Position numbers and translations under genes: made by a program. The notes beneath the pieces are model-generated. The model did no database searches and had not been told where the DNA came from. It saw nothing but the letters and a program-made list of their open reading frames with translations. 13,965 nucleotides of DNA from JANYHF01 sp031393505 (GTDB lineage: Bacteria; Pseudomonadota; Alphaproteobacteria; Rhizobiales; Hyphomicrobiaceae), in contig JANMVX010000370.1 of the NCBI GenBank assembly GCA_031393505.1, forward strand, positions 1 to 13,965, in the 5' to 3' direction. The first letter of the stretch is position 1. The number at the start of each line of letters is the position of its first letter. This document shows positions 1-7,790 of the stretch, one piece after another.

Positions 1-910
1 TGGTCTCAAGACCCTTCACGCCCGCGTCGCCGTTGAAGATCGGCTCCCACTTGTCGTTGAACAGCATCATGCCGTGCTGGGCGGCGATGTGCTCCCAGGT
101 GTAGGTGGCCCAGAAGCCGCGCGCGTTCATCATGCCGATGGGGGCGACGCCCTTTTCGGCCTTGGCGATTTCCGGCGCCAGGCGCAGCAGCTCCGCATAG
201 CTCGGAATGGTGTTGACGCGATCAGCGTCCTTGCCGGTGATCTTTTTGAGGATCGACGGGCGGATGTGGACCTGCTGAATGTCGCAGTCGAAGGGAATGC
301 CGAACATGCCCTTATCGCCGAAATAGCCGTAGTTCAGGCGATAGGTCTCATAGAAGTCGTCCAGCGGCAGCTTCCACTTCTTGGCGTGGTCTTCCAGGTT
401 GGCCAGGAAGCCTTGGGCCGCGAAGTCGCCGAGCCATGGCGAGAAGAACTGCAGCGCGTCGAACGAGGCGTTGCCGCCCAGGAATTCCGCGACCACCTTG
501 TCGTACATGCTGTCGTCCGGAATCGGGACGAGTTCGACTTTTATGCCCGAGAGCTCCGTGAATGTCGGGTCCTTGGCGCTGTCCGCATCGGCGGCGCCGA
601 TGGCGAAGCGCACGGTCTTGCCGGCATGTTCCGTGCGTACAGCTTCCCAATCGACGGTACGCAGCCAATCTTTCTTCGGGTCCCAGAGCAGGTCGTTGTC
701 GCCGAGTTTATATTGCTCCCGGTACGCCTTGTTGACCTTGGCGCCGACGTTCAGCTTGGCCAGAATGTCCGCCGGGTTCATCATCGCGCCGAAACTGCGA
801 TTAATGTTGAACAGGTTGACGCCGCCGGCAGTCGCCAGGGCCGTGCCCGCCGCGGCGGACGACTTCAAAAAGGACCGGCGCGACGTGCCGGGCATCTTGA
901 GCGTAGACAT
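1..910 (-). CDS. ABC transporter sugar-binding protein, Tat-exported (3' end missing)
   Basis: Periplasmic substrate-binding protein of a sugar-type ABC importer (family 1 extracellular solute-binding protein). 303 codons are visible; the C-terminus lies beyond the window start. I chose the ATG at 908-910 because AGGAGG lies 8 bases upstream. The N-terminus carries a perfect twin-arginine motif, SRRSFLK (residues 10-16), followed by an Ala/Gly-rich stretch (19-30), so export through Tat is expected. About 60 residues of charged linker follow, then typical binding-protein sequence: a KTVRFAIG strand, the SFDALQFFSPWLGDFA segment and a GIPFDCDIQQVHIRPSILKK block. It is the last gene of the leftward arm, 231 bp behind the SorC regulator; permease and ATPase genes presumably continue off the edge. 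Substrate is inferred from context as an inositol or related sugar. Family call is firm, substrate is not. Confidence 0.85.
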   Translation of the reverse strand, partial: MSTLKMPGTSRRSFLKSSAAAGTALATAGGVNLFNINRSFGAMMNPADILAKLNVGAKVNKAYREQYKLGDNDLLWDPKKDWLRTVDWEAVRTEHAGKTVRFAIGAADADSAKDPTFTELSGIKVELVPIPDDSMYDKVVAEFLGGNASFDALQFFSPWLGDFAAQGFLANLEDHAKKWKLPLDDFYETYRLNYGYFGDKGMFGIPFDCDIQQVHIRPSILKKITGKDADRVNTIPSYAELLRLAPEIAKAEKGVAPIGMMNARGFWATYTWEHIAAQHGMMLFNDKWEPIFNGDAGVKGLET

Positions 911-1053
911 TCTTGCTTCCTCCTGAGTGTGACCTGGTTTTGTGGGGCGGGCCGCCAGGTCGTGCGATCCCGAGAATTTTTCGCAACAATTGCCAGTTGA
1001 TCCATGTGTGCACGCCCAAGTGCCTCATGAACTAACTGACAATCGATAAGCCA

Positions 1054-1083
1054 AATGTACACATCGAGTTTTGCCAAAGTCAA
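1054..1083 (-). promoter_or_regulatory. possible sigma-70 promoter for the sugar-binding protein gene
   Basis: On the minus strand TTGACT (1078-1083) and TACATT (1054-1059) are 18 bases apart, an acceptable -35/-10 pair about 145 bases before the start codon. Two similar near-palindromes lie around it, ATGTGTGCAC at 1004-1013 and ATGTACACAT at 1055-1064, the second over the -10 element. They could be operator halves for the adjacent SorC regulator, but this is only inference. The rest of the 911-1141 gap shows no ORF or RNA gene. Confidence 0.3.
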
Positions 1084-1141
1084 GCTGAACTCGGCGCCAG
1101 CGAAATGCAAAAATACGCCGCTCGCATGGCGAGCCTCCGCC

Positions 1142-2161
1142 CTACGCCCCGCCTGCGTCCAACGCCAGCACGGCGGCCGCAGTGAGCGCATCGGTGATCA
1201 TGACGGTCGGTTTGACGAACTTGATGGCTCCTAGAATGGCCTCGGGCTTATCCGCGCCGCCGGACGCCAGGATGCGTTGGGGAATGGCGCGGATGGTATC
1301 TGCCGGGATGGACATGACGCGCTCATTGACTGGGTGGTCAACCAGCACACCCTCACGGTCGTAGAAGTGATAGAGAACGTCGCCCACAGCCCCGCTCTCG
1401 GCCAAAGCTGATCGCTCGGCGTCGCCCATATAGCCGACCTGAAAGATGGTCGCGCTTGTTGTCATTCCGCCCACGGAGAAGATGGCGGCGTCCAGTGTCT
1501 TGGCCATGGCGAAAATCCGGTGCAGGCCGCATTTCTCGATCAGGATATCGCGCGTTTGCGGGCTGTCGACCACCGCCGGCGCCGAGAGCAAATAGCACTC
1601 GCCGCCAAACGCCTGGGCCAGCTGCCAGGCGTACTCGGAGGGATTGAAGCGTCGCGCCTCGGTGATGCTGCCGAGCAGCGAAACCACTGTAAAGTCGTCC
1701 AATTGGCGCGAGGGCATGAAGGCGAGAGATTCGATCAGCGTGCGTCCCCAGCCGACCCCGAGCTGCATGCCGGGGCGGGCGAATTCGCTGATGAAGGCGC
1801 CCGTCGCTGCGCTGACGATATGGGTACGGTCCGACGCCGCGCTGGCAATGGGGGCGACGATGGCCTCGGTAAGCCCGAAGCGCGCTTCCAACTGGCGTTC
1901 GATGGCCACCAGCTCGGCCACATCGCCCTCGATGGTGATGCGCACCTCTTTGCGCGCCATGGCGTCGGCCAGCAGTCGCACAACAGTGACGCGGCCAATC
2001 TCCAGCGCGTCGGCGATCTCGTTCTGCGTCTTGCGTTCGACATAGTACATCCAGGCCGCGCGCAACCGCAGCCGCTTGGTGCGATTGACCGTGGTCTGTT
2101 CGGCGTCGGGCGCTTCTGTGCGCAGGCGGCGGTCGTCGCTGTGCGCTGTCGAACGTTTCAT
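1142..2161 (-). CDS. SorC/DeoR-type sugar-responsive transcriptional regulator
   Basis: A 339-residue one-component regulator with the SorC layout: an N-terminal helix-turn-helix (about residues 44-66, KTQNEIADALEIGRVTVVRL) and a long C-terminal sugar-phosphate-sensing domain. Recognisable family blocks are GVGWGRTL, VVSLLGSI, GDVLYHFYDREG, the ILASGGADK segment and the VMITDALTA segment near the end. The ATG at 2161 is preferred because AGAGGA lies 9 bases upstream; an in-frame ATG at 2209 would add 16 Pro-rich residues without a clear ribosome site. It sits 76 bp downstream of the aldolase gene on the same strand, so it is probably co-transcribed and controls this locus. Regulators of this family bind a phosphorylated sugar intermediate; which one is unknown here. 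Rhizobial inositol loci normally use an RpiR-type IolR, so this is a different solution. Confidence 0.88.
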   Translation of the reverse strand: MKRSTAHSDDRRLRTEAPDAEQTTVNRTKRLRLRAAWMYYVERKTQNEIADALEIGRVTVVRLLADAMARKEVRITIEGDVAELVAIERQLEARFGLTEAIVAPIASAASDRTHIVSAATGAFISEFARPGMQLGVGWGRTLIESLAFMPSRQLDDFTVVSLLGSITEARRFNPSEYAWQLAQAFGGECYLLSAPAVVDSPQTRDILIEKCGLHRIFAMAKTLDAAIFSVGGMTTSATIFQVGYMGDAERSALAESGAVGDVLYHFYDREGVLVDHPVNERVMSIPADTIRAIPQRILASGGADKPEAILGAIKFVKPTVMITDALTAAAVLALDAGGA

Positions 2162-2237
2162 CGGGGCGGGTCCTCTTGGTGGGACTGGGTTTGGCTGTGC
2201 GCACCTCATACGCCGTTACTACGATGATTGCATCAAA

Positions 2238-3074
2238 TTAGCTCTGCCGCCCCCGTAACTCCATGATGATCTTGCGGCTTTCGGCGCGCAGAGCCGGAAT
2301 GGTCCGAGACAGAATTTCGATGCGGTCGAATGTTTTGGCGTCGTCGTTCAGCGTCTTGCGCAGCGCCGCTCCAAACGCCATGCGCAATTCGGTTCCGATG
2401 TTGAATTTTTTCACGCGGGTGTCGCGGGCGAGCTGTTGGCGCATTGGCACAGGAATGCCGCTTCCGCCGTGCAGCACCAGCGGCAGGCGCGTGACGGCCT
2501 CGATGGCCCGCAGCGCGGCGAGATCGATGCCGGAGGTTTTCTCGGTATTGAGATGAACATTGCCGACCGAGATGGCGAGGGCATCGGCCCCGCTCAGGCG
2601 GTCGAAGCGCGCGGCCTCTTCGGGCGAGGTGGCGGCCGAGGCGGCGCGTCCGGCGTAGCCGACGAGGCCAACCTCGCCTTCAACGGAAACGCCCGCTTTG
2701 TGGGCTCTTTCGACCACCCGAGCCGTTAGCGCGATGTTCTCGGCAATTGGCAATTTCGAGCCATCGATCATCACCGACGTGAAGCCGTGCTCGATGCCTT
2801 CGACGCATTCCGCCAGCGTGTACGCATGATCCAGGTGGCATACCACCGGCACGCGTGCCTGTTCAGCCAGCAGACGGAACATTTTTCCAAGAATCGGCGC
2901 CGGCGTGTGCTTGCGGCATCCGGGGCCTGCTTGCAAAATGATCGGAATGCCGGTTTCATCCGCCGCCTCGACAAAGGCGCGCGCATCCTCCCAGCCGAGC
3001 ACGACCAGGCCGGCCACGGCATAGTTTTCGCGCGTGGCGTCGGTCAAAACATCTGTGAGCGTCGCAACGGTCAT
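2238..3074 (-). CDS. iolJ: class II ketose-bisphosphate aldolase, probably 6-phospho-5-dehydro-2-deoxygluconate aldolase
   Basis: A 278-residue zinc-dependent class II aldolase of the FbaA/KbaY/GatY/IolJ family. Visible sites: HLDHA (80-84) with catalytic Asp82 and zinc ligand His83, the SVMIDGSKLP block (100-109), VEGEVG (131-136) with Glu residues near the metal, His174 in GNVH and His202 in LHGGSG as the other likely zinc ligands, and the KFNIGTEL block (223-230) that contacts substrate phosphate in the family. In the inositol pathway such an enzyme splits 6-phospho-5-dehydro-2-deoxygluconate into dihydroxyacetone phosphate and malonate semialdehyde. Its ATG overlaps the iolB stop by four bases (3071-3074), so translation is coupled. 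Sequence alone cannot exclude tagatose- or fructose-bisphosphate specificity; the iolB and iolC neighbours argue for the IolJ role. Confidence 0.82.
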   Translation of the reverse strand: MTVATLTDVLTDATRENYAVAGLVVLGWEDARAFVEAADETGIPIILQAGPGCRKHTPAPILGKMFRLLAEQARVPVVCHLDHAYTLAECVEGIEHGFTSVMIDGSKLPIAENIALTARVVERAHKAGVSVEGEVGLVGYAGRAASAATSPEEAARFDRLSGADALAISVGNVHLNTEKTSGIDLAALRAIEAVTRLPLVLHGGSGIPVPMRQQLARDTRVKKFNIGTELRMAFGAALRKTLNDDAKTFDRIEILSRTIPALRAESRKIIMELRGRQS

Positions 3075-3928
3075 TTGAACTTCGCGATCATGTCCTTGAT
3101 GCCGGGGATGGTTTCAATCTGATAGGCGTGCGCGGGTTGGAAATACTGGACGAGTGGCCGCTGCGTCAGGCCGCCCAAGATGGTGAAATAGTACATCTCA
3201 TAGCCAGGCGCGGCGACGCAGGGGTGGTAACCCTTTTCCAGCACGACCGTTGACCCGTCGACAAGATGATAGGCCTCGCCCACCTTGCCGTCCTCGCGCT
3301 GCACCAGCTGCATGCCAAAACCGTGATTGGGCCGGAAGCGGAAGTTGTAGGTCTCGTCATGGCGGGTTTCGATCAGGTGGCCGTCGGTGTCCTTGCGATC
3401 CGTATCATGCTTATGCGGAGGAAATCCCGACCAGCCGCCCGCCCCGACCGTGAACAGTTCCGACACCAACAGCCGGCCCACCCGGTCGCGGTACTTGGTG
3501 CCGAGGATGTGCTTGATTTTCCGGTGCGTCTTGGTGTCGTCGGAGCCGTATTGCACCTTGTCGATGTCGGCGGCGCGGACGGCGAAGGGCGTAAGTACGC
3601 CCTCGAACTTCGCGCCGGCGACGAAGACTTCGGAGGTTTCCGATGTGCACAGCATGCGGGCAGACGCGCCGGTCGGGACGTACACGCCCTCCGGCTCGCC
3701 GTCCCACACGTCTTTGCCGCGATTGCCGATGCTGGCAAAGTGTTCCGTGCCAACCTCAATATCGATGGTGCCAGTGGCGGGAACGATGCCGGTTTCGTAT
3801 CCGGGTACCGAATAGTCAAAGGTGTCGCCGCGTTTCAGCTTCACGGTATTGAAGAAGTTTAGCGGGACACGCGTATCACCGGGTCCGATGATTGGTTTGT
3901 TGTGATTGTCATAAGGCGGAATGTGCAT
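3071..3928 (-). CDS. iolB: 5-deoxy-glucuronate isomerase IolB
   Basis: A 285-residue bicupin isomerase converting 5-deoxy-D-glucuronate to 2-deoxy-5-keto-D-gluconate in myo-inositol breakdown; cytoplasmic. Family landmarks in order: the GWSGFPPHKHD metal site (His172, His174), ETYNFRF (Glu192) followed by GFGMQLVQ, and GYHPCVAAPGYEMYYFTILG (His235 as the fourth likely ligand). Length is slightly above the Bacillus enzyme (about 271), partly through an insertion rich in Asp/Arg/Thr between the HKH site and ETYN. The ATG at 3926-3928 has only a weak GGGA ribosome site 7 bases upstream. The gene is separated from iolC by a 268-bp gap almost filled by palindromic repeat A, and overlaps the aldolase gene downstream. 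Identification is firm from the motifs and context. Confidence 0.92.
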   Translation of the reverse strand: MHIPPYDNHNKPIIGPGDTRVPLNFFNTVKLKRGDTFDYSVPGYETGIVPATGTIDIEVGTEHFASIGNRGKDVWDGEPEGVYVPTGASARMLCTSETSEVFVAGAKFEGVLTPFAVRAADIDKVQYGSDDTKTHRKIKHILGTKYRDRVGRLLVSELFTVGAGGWSGFPPHKHDTDRKDTDGHLIETRHDETYNFRFRPNHGFGMQLVQREDGKVGEAYHLVDGSTVVLEKGYHPCVAAPGYEMYYFTILGGLTQRPLVQYFQPAHAYQIETIPGIKDMIAKFK

Positions 3929-3957
3929 AGAATTATCCCAGGAAAAGGGGTCACTTC

Positions 3958-4179
3958 TCCTCTCCCCCTACTTAGGGGGAGAGGATGTCGCCCGAGCCGA
4001 AGGCGAGGAAACAGCGACAGGTGAGGGGCAGCTGCAAGCTCCGCACAGGTGGTGAGAGGGGTGCGGAGCAAGCGGCTGCCCCTCACCGACCGCGTGGTTC
4101 TTGCCTCCCAAGAGGTCGGCCACGCTCCGTACCCACCTCTCCCCCTGAAGAAGGGGGAGAGGAGGGTACGGAGCGTGGC
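3958..4179. repeat. dispersed palindromic intergenic repeat, copy A
   Basis: Three nested stem-loops fill the iolC-iolB gap. Left: TCCTCTCCCCCTA (3958-3970) pairs perfectly with 3973-3985. Middle: GTGAGGGGCAGC (4021-4032) with 4075-4086 and GCTCCGCAC (4038-4046) with 4061-4069. Right: GCCACGCTCCGTACCC (4119-4134) with 4164-4179 and CCTCTCCCCCT (4136-4146) with 4152-4162, a 27-pair stem with one A-A mismatch and loop GAAGA. It shares ordered blocks with copy B: GATGTCGCC, GAGCCGAAG, GCAAGCTCCGCAC, GCGGCTGCCCCTCA and GACCGCGTGG. No start or ribosome site suggests coding. It ends 17 bases from the iolC stop, so it is transcribed with the operon and may end or stabilise part of the mRNA. Confidence 0.9.
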
Positions 4180-4196
4180 TCATCATTGTACTGCTT

Positions 4197-5168
4197 TCAA
4201 TTTGGCCCCGGATGCTTGGCCATGAAGTGCGTGAGTTCGTTCGCGTTCGGCATGGCGGGCGCGCAGCCAACCCGGGTGACGACAATCGCCGCTGCCGCAG
4301 AGCCGCGCTTGATGCAATCGGCGAGCGGGCGTCCCGCCGCCAGCGATGATGCAAACGCCGCCAGGAACGCATCGCCCGCCCCGGTCGGTTTCAGCGCTTT
4401 TACGCGGAATACGCCCAGTTCGATGGTGTCTTCGCCGGCAAAGCTCACCGAGCCGCGCTCGCCCATCTTGTAAACGGCGATGGTGTCCGGCCGCGCACCC
4501 AGCCGCTTGGCCAGCGACTGCCCCTTGTCGTTCGCACCAGCGAGCAATCCGAACTCATCGTCATTGCCGACCACGATGTGGCAACGTTCGGCGGCAGCAA
4601 GGCAAACGGCGGCGGCCTGCTCCCGGCTCGCCCAAGAATACGGCCGGTAGTCCACGTCGAGAATAATCGCAATCCCCTCAGTACGCGCCGCTTCAATTGC
4701 CGCCAGCGTCGCCGCCCGTGACGGCTCCATGGCGAGGCTGGTCCCGGTCAGGATCAACGCACCGTATGCGGAAAAATCCACACCCGCAACCATCTCTGCT
4801 GTCAGCTGAAAGTCCGCCGCGCCGTTGCGATAGATCACCGACTGGCAATGCTCCGCCCGCGTCTCCACCACCGCCAGCGAGTTGCGCGCCTCGCCGCCCA
4901 CGGCCCGCACATGCGCCGTATCGATCTTATAGCGCGCTAGCTCCGTCAGCACGAACCGCCCCACGGCATCGTCCGACACCGTCCCCAGCAGCGCCGCCTT
5001 CGCACCCAGTCGGGACAACGCCGCCGCGATGTTGGCCGACGAGCCACCCAGCGCCGACGTGAACCGCGTCGCCTCGTCAATGCGCGTCCCCGGCGGATCG
5101 GCATAGAGGTCCATGCCGGCGCGTCCGAGCACGAGGAACCTGTTCGTCTTGATCGCGTCGAGGCTCAT
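4197..5168 (-). CDS. iolC: 5-dehydro-2-deoxygluconokinase IolC, PfkB family
   Basis: A 323-residue ribokinase-type sugar kinase. It phosphorylates 2-deoxy-5-keto-D-gluconate at C6 with ATP, just before the aldolase step. PfkB signatures: FLVLGRAGMDLYADPPG (11-27), GGSSANIAAALSRLG (41-55), DYRPYSW (173-179, characteristic of IolC), the GNDDEF segment (201-206) and PTGAGDAF (261-268) with Asp266 as catalytic base. The likely start is the ATG at 5168, with AGAAGG 9 bases upstream; an in-frame ATG at 5213 would run into the divergent promoter region. Many proteobacterial IolC proteins carry a C-terminal DUF2090 domain; this one stops after the kinase and the locus supplies a separate class II aldolase. 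It is the first gene of the leftward arm. Confidence 0.9.
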   Translation of the reverse strand: MSLDAIKTNRFLVLGRAGMDLYADPPGTRIDEATRFTSALGGSSANIAAALSRLGAKAALLGTVSDDAVGRFVLTELARYKIDTAHVRAVGGEARNSLAVVETRAEHCQSVIYRNGAADFQLTAEMVAGVDFSAYGALILTGTSLAMEPSRAATLAAIEAARTEGIAIILDVDYRPYSWASREQAAAVCLAAAERCHIVVGNDDEFGLLAGANDKGQSLAKRLGARPDTIAVYKMGERGSVSFAGEDTIELGVFRVKALKPTGAGDAFLAAFASSLAAGRPLADCIKRGSAAAAIVVTRVGCAPAMPNANELTHFMAKHPGPN

Positions 5169-5249
5169 GCAACCGGCCCTTCTCTTGACGCCCGACGATA
5201 AGTGCGGTCTCACAGCGATGCAACGACGGCGCTAACAGGCGGGACGATT
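5169..5249. promoter_or_regulatory. divergent promoter region between iolC and the inositol-type dehydrogenase gene
   Basis: These 81 bp separate two divergent start codons, so promoters for both arms should lie here or extend into the coding ends. I see a TTGACG on the plus strand (5187-5192) but no good -10 element at 16-18 bases, and no obvious dyad. The call rests on gene orientation. Confidence 0.45.
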
Positions 5250-6365
5250 ATGACCAGTATCGGCATCGGCATCGTGGGCGCTGGCTACATGGGCAAGGCG
5301 CATTCGGTCGCCATGGCGGCGGTGGGCGCGGTGTTCGACACCAAACTGCGGCCGCGCCTGGAGATGATCTGCACCACCTCCGAGGCGGGCGCCGTCGAGA
5401 AAGCCCGCGCCTTTGGGTTTACCCGTGGCACGGCCGATTGGCGCAAACTGGTCGCCGATCCCAAGGTCGAGGCGGTGGTGATCGCCAGCCCGCAGGACAC
5501 GCACCGCGATATCGCGCTGGCGGCCTTCGCTGCCGGAAAACACGTGCTGTGTGAGAAGCCGCTCGGCCGCACGGTCGCCGAATGCCGCGAGATGGTGGCG
5601 GCGGCTGAGGCGAGCGGCCTCGCGAACATGACCGGCTTCAACTACATCCGCACGCCGGCCTCGCAACTCGTGCGCCAAATCATTTCTTCGGGCGAGATCG
5701 GCGCGATGACGAGTTTTCGTGGAGAGCATACGGAGGATTTTCTCGCCGATCCCGCGACCCCAGCCGATTGGCGCACGCGCGACCGGGCCAATGGCAACAT
5801 GGGCGATCTGGCGCCACATCCGATCAATGCGGCCTTGGCGCTGGCGGGGCCGATCGAGCGGCTGATCGCGGACATCGAGACGGTGCACAAGACGCGGCCC
5901 TCGCCCAAGGGGCCGGAAGCGGTGACCAATGACGATCAGGCGCAATTGATGCTGAGGTTCAAAAGCGGCGTCATGGGTTCGCTCTTCATCAGCCGGGTTT
6001 CGACCGGCCGCAAGATGGGCTACTGCTACGAGGTGGTCGGAACCAAGGGTGCGATCCGCTTCGACCAGGAGGACCAGAACGCGCTCTGGCTCTACAAGGG
6101 CGATGCGCGGCCCGACCGCCAGGGGTTCACCAAGATCCTCACCGGACCGCTGCATCCGGACTACCAGCCGTTCTGCCTCGGGCCAGGTCACGGTACCGGG
6201 TACCAGGATCAGATCATCATCGAGGCGCGGGATTTTCTGCAGGCCATTGCGACCAAAACGCCGATCTGGCCGACCTTTCACGACGGCATGCTGGTCAACC
6301 AGGTGATCGAAGCGGCGCACAAGTCGCATGCGGAAAAGCGCTGGGTTGGGGTGAGTGAGATTTAG
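5250..6365 (+). CDS. Gfo/Idh/MocA family dehydrogenase, probably inositol 2-dehydrogenase type
   Basis: A 371-residue NAD(P)-dependent oxidoreductase. The N-terminal Rossmann fold begins IGIVGAGYMGKAH (6-18, glycine-rich nucleotide loop). CEKPLG (101-106) supplies the family lysine, Lys103. The second active-site block GNMGDLAPHPIN gives Asp186 and His190, completing the Lys-Asp-His set of inositol dehydrogenases. The ATG at 5250 begins directly at the fold; a purine stretch (AGGCGGG) lies just upstream, whereas the in-frame ATG at 5202 would overlap the divergent gene's upstream region. It is the first gene of the rightward arm and likely oxidises a cyclitol or sugar to the keto form that feeds the ring-opening steps. 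Substrate (myo-, scyllo-inositol or a hexose such as glucose) cannot be read from sequence. Confidence 0.85.
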   Translation: MTSIGIGIVGAGYMGKAHSVAMAAVGAVFDTKLRPRLEMICTTSEAGAVEKARAFGFTRGTADWRKLVADPKVEAVVIASPQDTHRDIALAAFAAGKHVLCEKPLGRTVAECREMVAAAEASGLANMTGFNYIRTPASQLVRQIISSGEIGAMTSFRGEHTEDFLADPATPADWRTRDRANGNMGDLAPHPINAALALAGPIERLIADIETVHKTRPSPKGPEAVTNDDQAQLMLRFKSGVMGSLFISRVSTGRKMGYCYEVVGTKGAIRFDQEDQNALWLYKGDARPDRQGFTKILTGPLHPDYQPFCLGPGHGTGYQDQIIIEARDFLQAIATKTPIWPTFHDGMLVNQVIEAAHKSHAEKRWVGVSEI

Positions 6366-6389
6366 TTTGGGCGGTGAGGGTTGCCGCCT

Positions 6390-6592
6390 CTTCTCCCCCT
6401 TCGTCAGGGGGAGAAGATGTCGCCTGAGCCGAAGAAGAGGAATCGGCGACAGATGGGCAGCCGCAAGCTCCGCACCGGTGGTGAGACGGGTACGGAGCTT
6501 GCGGCTGCCCCTCATCGACCGCGTGGCTCTTGGCGCAAAGAGGCGACTGCGAGACGCGGTCTCCTCTCCCCCTGAAGTAGGGGGAGAGGAGA
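6390..6592. repeat. dispersed palindromic intergenic repeat, copy B
   Basis: Second copy of the element at 3958-4179, in the same plus-strand orientation, filling the gap between the two dehydrogenase genes. Left hairpin: CTTCTCCCCCT (6390-6400) with 6406-6416. Middle: GGGCAGCCGCAAGCTCCG (6455-6472) pairs perfectly over 18 bases with 6493-6510. Right: TCTCCTCTCCCCCT (6560-6573) with 6579-6592, loop GAAGT. It lacks the outer 16-base GCCACGC arm found in copy A. It starts 24 bases after the dehydrogenase stop and ends 37 bases before the next start codon. Confidence 0.9.
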
Positions 6593-6629
6593 AAACCGTC
6601 GCATCTATTGTATCTTGATGAGGCTTCAC

Positions 6630-7787
6630 ATGACCAAACTCTCCTGGGGTATGATCGGCGGCGGTGAGGGCAGCCAGATCGGGCCGGCGCATCGGATCAG
6701 CGCGGGGCTGGATGGGCTGTTCGCCATAACCGCCGGCGCGCTGGATGTGAACGCGGACAAGGGGCGGGCCCACGCGCAGTCGCTTGGCATTGCTAAAGAC
6801 CGCGCCTATGGCGACTGGCGCGAAATGCTGGCTGGCGAAACGAAACGCAAAGACAAAATCGACCTCGTCACCGTCGCCACACCCAACGCCACCCACTACG
6901 ACATCACTAAGGCGTTCCTGGAAGCCGGCTTCCACGTCCTGTGCGAAAAGCCCATGACCATGACGGTCGAGGAGGCCGAGGACATCGTAGCTGTCGCCGC
7001 CAAAACCGGCGGGATCTGCGCCGTCAACTACGGCTATTCCGGCTACGCCCTGGTGCGCCACATGCGAGCCATGGTGGCGCGTGGCGACCTCGGAAAAGTG
7101 CGGCTGGTGAAGGCGGAATTCGCCCACGGGTTCCACGCCGACGCTGCGGACGCGAACAACCCAAGGGTTCGCTGGCGCTACGACCCGGCCCAGGCCGGCA
7201 TTTCGGCCGTGTTCGCCGATTGCGGCATCCACGCGCTGCACATGGCGAGCTACGTCTCGGGACAGGAGGCCATGGAGCTGCAAGCCGATTTCATTTCGGG
7301 AATTTCCAGCCGCAAGCTGGAGGACGATGCCATGATCTCTCTGCGCATGGACGGCGGGGCGACGGTGCGGCTGTGGTCCAGCGCCATCGCGGTGGGCAGC
7401 ATGCACGGGTTGAACATTCGGGTGTTCGGCGAAAAGGGCGGCCTTAGATGGGCGCAGGAGTGGCCGAACCAGCTGTTCTGGACTCCGCTTAATGGGCGCA
7501 CGCAGATCCTGGAACGCGGCGGGCCAGATCTATCACCGGAAGCTGATCGCGCCTCGCGTGTCACAATGGGACACGCCGAGGGAATGCCTCTTGCCTTTGC
7601 GAACATCTATGCCGATTTGGCCGAGGCAATTGTCGCAATACGGGACCAGCGTGCGGCCAATCCCTTAGCGGGACACTATCCCAAGGCCGTGGATGGCCTG
7701 CGCTCCATGGCGGCGATCCGCGCGGCGGTCACTTCGGCACAGCAAAACGGCGCATGGGTTGATGCCCGCCCGCCCTCGCTGCGGTAA
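6630..7787 (+). CDS. second Gfo/Idh/MocA family dehydrogenase, IolY-like
   Basis: A 385-residue oxidoreductase clearly different from its neighbour. It opens with WGMIGGGEGSQIGPAHRISA (6-25), where GGGEGSQIG replaces the usual GxGxxG loop; this form occurs in the longer subfamily that includes rhizobial IolY, a scyllo-inositol dehydrogenase. CEKPMTMT (105-112) holds Lys107; the FADCGIHALH block gives Asp197 and His201. The start is the ATG at 6630, with GAGG 6 bases upstream; TTG 6615 and ATG 6618 are in frame but have no better site. It likely works with the first dehydrogenase, handling another stereoisomer or oxidation step. Its stop is only 3 bp from the stop of the convergent small membrane gene, leaving no room for a separate terminator. 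Family firm, substrate inferred. Confidence 0.85.
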   Translation: MTKLSWGMIGGGEGSQIGPAHRISAGLDGLFAITAGALDVNADKGRAHAQSLGIAKDRAYGDWREMLAGETKRKDKIDLVTVATPNATHYDITKAFLEAGFHVLCEKPMTMTVEEAEDIVAVAAKTGGICAVNYGYSGYALVRHMRAMVARGDLGKVRLVKAEFAHGFHADAADANNPRVRWRYDPAQAGISAVFADCGIHALHMASYVSGQEAMELQADFISGISSRKLEDDAMISLRMDGGATVRLWSSAIAVGSMHGLNIRVFGEKGGLRWAQEWPNQLFWTPLNGRTQILERGGPDLSPEADRASRVTMGHAEGMPLAFANIYADLAEAIVAIRDQRAANPLAGHYPKAVDGLRSMAAIRAAVTSAQQNGAWVDARPPSLR

Positions 7788-7790
7788 CCG

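Noticed and set aside
381..926. 181-codon plus-strand frame over the binding-protein gene
   Set aside because: Antisense to a gene with a clear Tat signal and ribosome site; its own translation is Ser/Ala-rich without motifs.
5232..7406. 724-codon open frame on the minus strand
   Set aside because: It runs antisense through two well-recognised dehydrogenase genes and repeat B, has His/Arg/Gly-rich low-complexity sequence and no family motif; a by-product of high GC.
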